Part shown: positions 1-5,652 of the stretch, one piece after another | Numbering within the stretch: position 1 is the first letter of the stretch | Layout of the letters: every line of letters begins with the position of its first letter | From: Acetofilamentum sp. | GTDB lineage: Bacteria > Bacteroidota > Bacteroidia > Bacteroidales > JAFGXI01 | Direction: 5' to 3' | DNA: 5,652 nt | Assembly: GCA_020720565.1 (NCBI GenBank) | Contig: DYOK01000171.1 | Coordinates: forward strand, 1-5,652 | Notes under the pieces: model-generated | Database searches by the model: none | Told to the model about the DNA's origin: nothing | Seen by the model: the letters and a program-made list of their open reading frames with translations, nothing else | Translations under genes and position numbers: made by a program

Positions 1-41
1 GAGCCGAATGGATATAATACGTTGGTAGCTTTGCGAATCAT
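1..41 (-). CDS. 5' end of a downstream gene, product unknown (partial)
   Basis: An ATG on the minus strand at 41-39 opens a frame that stays open to the window edge. It gives 13 residues, MIRKATNVLYPFG, plus two bases of the next codon. The ATG lies 12 bases beyond the stop codon of the large exported-protein gene, on the same strand, which suggests co-transcription. There is no Shine-Dalgarno sequence in the 12-base gap, as with the other starts in this window. The peptide has no hydrophobic stretch and does not begin like a signal peptide. An opening of the type M-I-R-K-A is often seen in GNAT acetyltransferases, but 13 residues cannot support that assignment and I make no functional call. 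The frame could also be a chance ATG, because 41 bases are too few to test coding potential. Confidence 0.4.
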   Translation of the reverse strand, partial: MIRKATNVLYPFG

Positions 42-53
42 GGTTTAGTGCGT

Positions 54-3000
54 TTAATATTCCTCTTCGCTTGGTTTTACGTTTTCTTCTTTGCCTCCCT
101 CCTCTTCGCCTGTTTCTACTTCGTCGCCATCGCCAAATTGTTTTAAAAACTTCTTGACCAACGATTCGGGTGCACCCATAAACGAGTAGGGAAGCTTCTC
201 TTTTTCGGCAGGTAATTTTCTGTCGCCGGGTTTCATTTCGCGTAAGATGGTATTGAATTCCTGATTCGAGCTGACAGCCTTGAGCACATTATGGTCGTAA
301 TTGAAATAATACCATGTGTTATCGTTGGCTTCGAGATACAAATGCAACACATTTCCACTTCGTTTTTTAATAATTTGCATGTGTCCAAAGACTTCTCTAT
401 TGACCTGCTTTTTAAGAATGCTGCCAATTGCAATGGGACCATCCGATTTATACATCCGCTTGCTGCCGTCCCAACGTAGTTTTACATTGCCTATTACCAT
501 ACCGGTTTCGAGTACTTTGGGATATTTTTTAATGCTTCCTAAACTCAAGTTCGAGATGTATTCTTCGGCTTCGGTTTTCCCAACAATTTCGGTAATTCCT
601 TGATAATATAAATCTTCCATATTAAAACCATCGGAAGCCGATTCTAAATCTTTGGCCATAATGTTCATACATTTATCGGGGAAGAAAAATTCCATAAACA
701 TGACTAAGTTGAGCACTGTGTTTTCGGCCGTCGCATTTTGATTGATATTACCTCCATTTTTCAGGATAAAGCGCCCTAGATTAACACCCAAATTGATGGT
801 GCCCTCGCCATAGAAATTACAAACAGAATGGTGTAAGCTGACCAAATTGCCGGGTAAGGATTCTTCTTCGAGTTTATCTTTGCTGGCTATTTTGTACTTG
901 CCTTCGGCTTTATCAAAAATTAAAAATCCTTCGGTAGGAATTATCTCCGTATCGCTATACTTTTCGTGTGGTCCCAAAAATGCAGGATAAATATGTGCCG
1001 AATCGTTGGTTATCATTAAACTGGCGTGTAAAATGGCTTCGTTAATGTTTTCGATGGGCGAAGTAATCGGGATTTGGATCTCTTTGGGGTCGATTGGGGC
1101 TTCGAACTTGATCCATTGCGGCATTGTTTTGTTACATTCGTGGGCAATTTTGGTATAACCCGAAAAGGTTAAATGTTCGTTATTGGCAAACAACAACACT
1201 TTTCCATTATATGCAAATTTGGGATTGAATGTAAACTCGTCGGTAAGGCCAATTTTACCACGGGCATAGGTTTGCATGGTGGAATCGACACCCACAACAT
1301 CGAAGTGAATGACCTGTTTGACACTGTCTTGATTATAAAAATCGTAATAACCCGACGAGGTATATTCTCTACGTCCATAAATATTGGTGGCGGCGTTGTA
1401 AATGGTATGAAAACGTGTGGCACTATTGGCGACAATTTTTGAGTTGGTTAAGGTTCGCATTACGGCACGTTTTTCGACTTCGACAATGCCATCGGTCGGA
1501 TAAATCACCGCATCGGCTACCCGAATGTATTTGACATCTTTGGCTGTAATTAGCTTGGTTCTTGTGTTGTAAGTGGCAATTGGTGCCACAAAATTGAGTG
1601 AGTCTTGACGCGGATGAACCGATATAAATTGTGAGCCTTCTAATTCTACATCTTCTTCCATCAGCGGGCCAAGATCTTCGTTGGTTTTAACCGCACTTTG
1701 GGCTTTTTCGCTGGCACTTAAATCTAACTCGTCACGATCCATGTACCAAGTAAATTGATCCATAAAACAAATGTATTCGTTAGCCGTAAACTCGACAAAC
1801 GAAGCTTCGCCATTCGATTTAAACACCCCTTTTCGCTCCACAAAATCGATATGTGCATTGACGTTGTTGGTTTTAAAGTCAAAATCTTGTGTACCTTCGG
1901 TTTTCAAGCTAAAGCTCGATGTATCGGAATCTAAGGTATTTTCGTTGAATCTAATTTTTTCCGAAATCAACTCTCCTGTGGTCATATCGACCAAGCCCCA
2001 TCCCGACATTCCGCTTGGCTGCAAAATGGTAGCACCGGTAAGTTTGGTTCTATCGTCGTAAATCATTATAGGCTTTTCGACCGATTCGGTGACCATACTG
2101 TCGCGATATGCATACCAATTCACATTGACATCGGTAGCCACAACCAGTGGATATTCGGGCGGTCCCGAAGTTTTGGTGTTATCGAAATTCTGAGCTTTGG
2201 CAATCAATTGCTCGGGCAACATGGTAATGTTGTCGGACTTGGTAAGCGAAGTCAGATAGCGAATTTCGCCCGTACTCATTAAACCCGCATTGCTCAAATC
2301 GACCGTACCACTCAAATTGGCTTTTCCAGAATAAATTGGATAGCCTTGTGCGGGCGTTTCTTTATGAAAACCAAGCGAATAATCGGGTCTTAGCACCAGT
2401 TTTTCTTCCATTCCGGGCAAAATATCGGCCGAATTAAAATAACCATCGAACACTAAACTTTTGCGTTTATAGTTATCTAAACTATCGAAAGAGTGCGGAT
2501 ACACTTGAAAGTAAAAATTGTCGCGTTTATAAGCTCCATTTTGAATATCTGGACTTTCGTAGTACGCATACGACTCTTTAAAGCTGTTGAATATCGGATA
2601 TTCGGGTGCAGGTTTTATACCCGATTTATTAAATGGTTTGTCGATTAGCAAGTCCCCCTTAATGTTATTAAGTTGTGTTTGAACCGGAATTAACTCAGGG
2701 TCGCCGTATCGATCGAATTTTTCGAGGCTTTTAACATGCATTTGCAAACGTTCGACGTTGTTCAAATCAATTTTAAAATTCTTGTACGAGAATTTAAAAT
2801 TACTGCCGTAAAAGTGGAACATGCCCGCGTTGACTCTTCCGTCGAAAGAAAAATCGCGGTCTTTGCCCAAGCGAATTTCTCCATTTTTTGGGAACACCAC
2901 CACATTTTGCGAATCGGACAGAAATATTTGAGTAACGCCGTGTAGTTTAAGCTCTTTCGAAATTAAACTTAGCTCACCATTTTGCCCTTCGGTATTGGAG

Positions 3001-4634
3001 ATAAAGCCCAGCACATCGTAATCTTTATCGCCCACGCTGGCCTTTAGGTAATGGTTCAGTTTTTCCTTGGCTAAAACTTTGTCGTCGTTCAAATTATAGT
3101 TGATAAATCCTTCGAATGCCAAGGCCAAAAGGTATTTATGAGCTGCGGGAATCGACATACGCATGTAATCGGCAAAATCTTTCACATAAAACTCGTTATG
3201 ATTGCCATGGCTTCGAATATAGTTTCGGACTGCGGCCAATGGATTTTCCATATCTAACTTCTGCAATTCGAGGTATTTATCTTCGCTGTAATAATCGGCC
3301 GATTCGAAATATGCAACTTGCTGTGTAGGTCCTGGCATAAAATCGAGTTTGGGTTTGGCCATATCCCATAATATTTTACCGACCAACATGTCCACTTGAT
3401 GATAAGTATTGATATAGGGTGCTCTACCCATGTTTTCTTTGTCGCGAGTAAGCGTAATCAATCGCTTTTTAATGTTGAAATTAAATTTTAACCCAGGGTG
3501 ATAAATGGAATCTTTATCGAGTACAATCTTAGCAATAGCATCGGAACTTAATACTTGTTCGGTTTTAAAAATGATCATATTCGATTTTATGGTCATTACC
3601 AAGGTGTCTTTTCTGAAGAATGTCAATTGGGCAGGTTCTTCTTTCGAACCAGAACCATAAAATTGACTCCCATTCATGGCAAATCCACCAGAGTAGTTAA
3701 CTTCGGGGAAGATATTTTTCATTTCGAAGCGACGTGTGAACGAGTCAAATTTGGGATACGACACTTTGGCTTCGTCGCCTGTATAAATCACTTTTTCGTG
3801 AATCGACCCGTACAATCCTTCGGTAAAATAGGCACGATTCAAAAACAAAACCGAATCGATATGATATTCCGATTTACTTAAATCGATATTAAACTTTTTA
3901 AAAGAAGCCGAAATTGTATCACGCCCTATCCCCGACCGCTCCCATGTTATAAGACCTTCGTCGCCATGAAACACAAGCTCTTGGAAGGTATAATAACCTT
4001 TGGTTTCGAAAATTTTAGCACTGTCTCTTTTGGCCAAACAGATTAAATCCATCTTAGGATAAACGACTTTAATGTCGTTGTTTTCCACTTTCAGCACGAA
4101 ATCGTTTGTCGAAGATTTCCATTGTACAATCGTATTTTTGAAAAGGGAATTGGATTCGAACAAATTCAAGCTATTATCGAGAAATCGTTCAATATTACTT
4201 AAGCTCAATTTGTTGCGTTTGATAAATTCATTAAAATAGCTGCTCCAAACCACATAATTGCTTTCTTGATCGGGCTGCTGTGCAAAGGCCATCATCAAAT
4301 ACAAATAGGCTTCGAAATGGGGATAAGGTTTCGCTTTTTTATCGAGCATTAAGTTCGAATGTCGGTAAATATCGGCTCGAAATCGGTCGTTAATTATCCC
4401 TTTTTTCCAAAGTTTTTCGAATTTATCCATTACGGCATTGTTTCGATCTTGATCTTTGGTATTGCCCATAAAATCGGCCATTCGTTTAACAAACTTCACA
4501 CTATCCGAAGGGAATGACTCCACATTTTGCGCTTGCGTTTGAATCGAAAAAATGGATAAAAATCCAAACAATACATACAAAATCCACTTCATATCAATAG
4601 GTTCAACGGTCTTTGATTTATTTAATAATTTCAT
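54..4634 (-). CDS. Very large exported protein of unknown function, beta-rich, with acidic C-terminal tail
   Basis: This 1526-codon frame ends in TAA. I do not recognise a named family; from memory it resembles large conserved hypothetical proteins of Bacteroidota. Residues 15-35 form a signal peptide (M-K-W start, hydrophobic core, probable cleavage A35|Q36). No lipobox cysteine follows, so it is probably periplasmic or released rather than a lipoprotein. Residues 40-165 look helical. About 165-430 and 540-1300 are rich in short alternating beta strands, with recurring (F/Y)-x-G units at 597, 729, 768 and 1142. About 440-540 is a helical insert resembling a winged helix. Residues 1300-1360 include a hydrophobic helix (LNLVMFMEFFF), followed by a second beta segment to about 1450. 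The last 25 residues carry 12 Asp/Glu. No type IX secretion C-terminal domain is seen. Five cysteines remain in the mature chain (199, 956, 1167, 1272, 1322). The start is uncertain: ATG at 4592 (Met15) would put the signal peptide at the very N-terminus and may be the true one. The coding assignment is very secure; function is unknown. Confidence 0.93.
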   Translation of the reverse strand: MKLLNKSKTVEPIDMKWILYVLFGFLSIFSIQTQAQNVESFPSDSVKFVKRMADFMGNTKDQDRNNAVMDKFEKLWKKGIINDRFRADIYRHSNLMLDKKAKPYPHFEAYLYLMMAFAQQPDQESNYVVWSSYFNEFIKRNKLSLSNIERFLDNSLNLFESNSLFKNTIVQWKSSTNDFVLKVENNDIKVVYPKMDLICLAKRDSAKIFETKGYYTFQELVFHGDEGLITWERSGIGRDTISASFKKFNIDLSKSEYHIDSVLFLNRAYFTEGLYGSIHEKVIYTGDEAKVSYPKFDSFTRRFEMKNIFPEVNYSGGFAMNGSQFYGSGSKEEPAQLTFFRKDTLVMTIKSNMIIFKTEQVLSSDAIAKIVLDKDSIYHPGLKFNFNIKKRLITLTRDKENMGRAPYINTYHQVDMLVGKILWDMAKPKLDFMPGPTQQVAYFESADYYSEDKYLELQKLDMENPLAAVRNYIRSHGNHNEFYVKDFADYMRMSIPAAHKYLLALAFEGFINYNLNDDKVLAKEKLNHYLKASVGDKDYDVLGFISNTEGQNGELSLISKELKLHGVTQIFLSDSQNVVVFPKNGEIRLGKDRDFSFDGRVNAGMFHFYGSNFKFSYKNFKIDLNNVERLQMHVKSLEKFDRYGDPELIPVQTQLNNIKGDLLIDKPFNKSGIKPAPEYPIFNSFKESYAYYESPDIQNGAYKRDNFYFQVYPHSFDSLDNYKRKSLVFDGYFNSADILPGMEEKLVLRPDYSLGFHKETPAQGYPIYSGKANLSGTVDLSNAGLMSTGEIRYLTSLTKSDNITMLPEQLIAKAQNFDNTKTSGPPEYPLVVATDVNVNWYAYRDSMVTESVEKPIMIYDDRTKLTGATILQPSGMSGWGLVDMTTGELISEKIRFNENTLDSDTSSFSLKTEGTQDFDFKTNNVNAHIDFVERKGVFKSNGEASFVEFTANEYICFMDQFTWYMDRDELDLSASEKAQSAVKTNEDLGPLMEEDVELEGSQFISVHPRQDSLNFVAPIATYNTRTKLITAKDVKYIRVADAVIYPTDGIVEVEKRAVMRTLTNSKIVANSATRFHTIYNAATNIYGRREYTSSGYYDFYNQDSVKQVIHFDVVGVDSTMQTYARGKIGLTDEFTFNPKFAYNGKVLLFANNEHLTFSGYTKIAHECNKTMPQWIKFEAPIDPKEIQIPITSPIENINEAILHASLMITNDSAHIYPAFLGPHEKYSDTEIIPTEGFLIFDKAEGKYKIASKDKLEEESLPGNLVSLHHSVCNFYGEGTINLGVNLGRFILKNGGNINQNATAENTVLNLVMFMEFFFPDKCMNIMAKDLESASDGFNMEDLYYQGITEIVGKTEAEEYISNLSLGSIKKYPKVLETGMVIGNVKLRWDGSKRMYKSDGPIAIGSILKKQVNREVFGHMQIIKKRSGNVLHLYLEANDNTWYYFNYDHNVLKAVSSNQEFNTILREMKPGDRKLPAEKEKLPYSFMGAPESLVKKFLKQFGDGDEVETGEEEGGKEENVKPSEEEY
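4530..4592 (-). other. Signal peptide (residues 15-35 of the large protein)
   Basis: Read from Met15, the segment has a lysine at position 2, a hydrophobic core (ILYVLFGFLSIFSI) and a polar c-region ending T33-Q34-A35, followed by Q36-N37. Thr at -3 and Ala at -1 fit signal peptidase I, and cleavage would leave an N-terminal glutamine, a common pattern in Bacteroidota. No cysteine lies near the cleavage site, which argues against a lipoprotein. The 14 residues before Met15 (from the ATG at 4634) include Glu and Asp and are not needed for a signal peptide. Confidence 0.85.
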
Positions 4635-4807
4635 AATTTACGGTCTGTTAAAGATTTACATTTGCAGAATGCAACAATATTTGTATTAAATCAAATTTGA
4701 ATTTTAACCCTATTACGTGTTGACAAACTAAAATTTAATGTCGTATTTTATTAAACTAGAATGTCGATATATAGCAAGTTACAAAAACAATAAATAGTTC
4801 GAAGACC
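4635..4807. other. Intergenic spacer between prmA and the large gene
   Basis: These 173 bases are clearly more AT-rich than the flanking genes and hold no open frame of note. The spacer must contain the promoter for the large gene if that gene is not read through from prmA. I found no good minus-strand match to the Bacteroidota promoter (TTTG near -33, TAnnTTTG near -7). The nearest -7-like word, CAAATTTG at 4700-4693, has one mismatch, and the closest upstream TTG is about 24 bases away, longer than usual. A T-rich run follows the prmA stop (minus strand, around 4778-4792), but no stable GC stem precedes it, so no intrinsic terminator is called. Two short symmetrical sequences lie here: a 10-base palindrome at 4691-4700 and TTGCA-gaa-TGCAA at 4662-4674. 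Confidence 0.8.
4691..4700. repeat. Perfect 10-base palindrome TCAAATTTGA
   Basis: The sequence equals its own reverse complement. With one unpaired base on each side, the symmetry continues for two more pairs (AA-n-core-n-TT, 4688-4703). It lies 56 bases upstream of the ATG at 4634 and about 98 bases upstream of the alternative ATG at 4592, a position that would suit an operator. It is composed almost only of A and T in an AT-rich spacer, so chance is a serious alternative. No regulator can be named. Confidence 0.3.
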
Positions 4808-5644
4808 TTATTTCTTAACAAAAATAGCAGCAATCCAATTGTTTTTGCTTCGGAAAGTATCCAATATCAGATTGTTTTTAGCAAAAGTATCTCTAATAAT
4901 GGGTAAATCTTGACTGTAAAAACCGCTTACAATTATCCGGCCTTTCAGATTTAGCGACTGCGAAAAGGCTTCAACGTCGTTTAGTAAAATATTCCGATTG
5001 ATATTGGCTAAAATGGTATCAAAGATTTTACCTTTAATTAAATCGACTTTACCTTGTTTCACTTCGACACCTTTTACTTTATTTATCTTAATATTCTCCA
5101 TGGTATTTTTGTACGACCACTCGTCGATATCGTATGCAAAAATGCTTTTCGCCCCCAATTTTGATGCAATAATCGACAAAACACCAGAGCCTGTTCCTGC
5201 ATCGCAAATCGTTTTATTTCTAATTTTTTCTGAAAATAAAAAATCGGACACTAAAAAAGTAGTTTCGTGGTGTCCAGTACCAAAAGCCATTTTGGGCTCA
5301 ACTATGATATCGAATTCGGGACTAGGGTTAATCTGATGAAAAGGAGCCCTTATCACGCATTGTTCGTTTACAAAAACTGGTTCGTAATCTTTTTCCCATT
5401 TTTCGTTCCAATTTTGATCTTCCAAGGCTTTTACTTCGAGTTCGAATTCGTATAAATGTTTGATACTAAACAAAATACTTTCGATTGCTTCGGTTTCGAT
5501 AAGTTTGGTTTGAATATAAGCCTTAACGCCAAAGGCTTCGGTTGTAAAACTTTCAAATTCGGTTTGCCCAAGTAATGCCATCACAATCTCGGCTTCTTCT
5601 TCGGTAATGTCTCGGTTAAAATTGATGTAGTACTCGGTATACAT
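4808..5644 (-). CDS. prmA: Ribosomal protein L11 methyltransferase PrmA
   Basis: This cytoplasmic enzyme transfers methyl groups from S-adenosylmethionine to amino groups of ribosomal protein L11; in the family, these are the N-terminal alpha-amine and lysine side chains. The 278-residue length is normal for PrmA. Residues 1-65 form the small N-terminal substrate-recognition domain. The linker carries the family signature D76-Q-N-W79-N-E-K-W83. The catalytic Rossmann domain follows, with P117-K-M-A-F-G-T-G-H-H-E-T-T129, the SAM-binding glycine loop D148-A-G-T-G-S-G154, the acidic strand end Y171-D-I-D174, and L212-A-N-I-N-R217 in the motif IV position; SGF at 240-242 is also typical. All key motifs are intact. 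The start is ATG at 5644, giving a normal N-terminus; only eight upstream bases (TTTTAACT on the coding strand) are visible and they show no Shine-Dalgarno sequence. The stop TAA is 173 bases before the large gene. The promoter lies outside the window. Confidence 0.97.
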   Translation of the reverse strand: MYTEYYINFNRDITEEEAEIVMALLGQTEFESFTTEAFGVKAYIQTKLIETEAIESILFSIKHLYEFELEVKALEDQNWNEKWEKDYEPVFVNEQCVIRAPFHQINPSPEFDIIVEPKMAFGTGHHETTFLVSDFLFSEKIRNKTICDAGTGSGVLSIIASKLGAKSIFAYDIDEWSYKNTMENIKINKVKGVEVKQGKVDLIKGKIFDTILANINRNILLNDVEAFSQSLNLKGRIIVSGFYSQDLPIIRDTFAKNNLILDTFRSKNNWIAAIFVKK

Positions 5645-5652
5645 AGTTAAAA

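Noticed and set aside
54..300. Type IX secretion C-terminal sorting domain on the large protein
   Set aside because: The protein ends in an acidic low-complexity tail rather than the short beta domain with a basic terminal strand typical of that signal.
291..603. Two overlapping plus-strand open frames (62 and 95 codons) opposite the large gene
   Set aside because: They lie wholly antisense to a well-supported coding frame, overlap each other in different frames, have compositions typical of antisense shadows, and show no domain or leader.
3555..3881. Plus-strand open frame of 108 codons
   Set aside because: It is antisense to the large gene. The low frequency of stops opposite codons such as TTC and TCG explains its length, and the translation has no recognisable motif.
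4657..4664. TACATTTG on the plus strand, a perfect match to the Bacteroidota -7 element TAnnTTTG
   Set aside because: It points away from the large gene towards the antisense strand of prmA, no TTG is found at the expected distance upstream, and no plus-strand gene follows.
4720..4726. TTGACA on the plus strand resembling a sigma-70 -35 box
   Set aside because: It has the wrong orientation for both neighbouring genes, this phylum's main sigma factor uses a different consensus, and the spaced -10 is poor.
4770..4807. Possible intrinsic terminator after prmA (T-rich run)
   Set aside because: Only a weak imperfect stem around TTCGAA can be drawn before the T-rich run, with no GC-rich hairpin.
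4998..5455. Plus-strand open frames of 112 and 62 codons opposite prmA
   Set aside because: The prmA frame on the other strand has all its family motifs, and these frames are shadows of it.

Overview
The window looks like chromosomal DNA from a member of the Bacteroidota. The coding strand is moderately AT-rich. The starts have no Shine-Dalgarno sequence and sit behind short A/T-rich leaders. The largest gene carries a signal peptide with the cleavage context T-Q-A|Q-N, common in exported proteins of this phylum. The genus cannot be told from the sequence.

All supported genes lie on the minus strand, so the window is read from right to left. At 4808-5644 is a complete prmA, the cytoplasmic methyltransferase of ribosomal protein L11 (278 aa), recognised from its family signatures. 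A 173-base AT-rich spacer follows (4635-4807). Then comes one very large gene (54-4634, 1526 codons) that fills about 80% of the window and encodes an exported protein of unknown function. It has a helical N-terminal region, a long beta-rich body, a short helical insert resembling a winged helix, and a strongly acidic C-terminal tail. Twelve bases past its stop, an ATG opens a third reading frame that leaves the window after 13 codons (1-41), probably the next gene of the same transcript.

No functional link between prmA and the large gene can be read from the sequence. The spacer lets them be separate transcription units, whereas the large gene and the partial frame after it are close enough to be co-transcribed. 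I saw no RNA genes, mobile elements, CRISPR arrays or long repeats.

The points most worth a second look are the large uncharacterised exported protein with its possible embedded winged helix, the start-codon ambiguity in front of its signal peptide, and a strong codon-context bias: a pyrimidine wobble base before a GA-starting codon is almost always C, although T is preferred before other G-starting codons.
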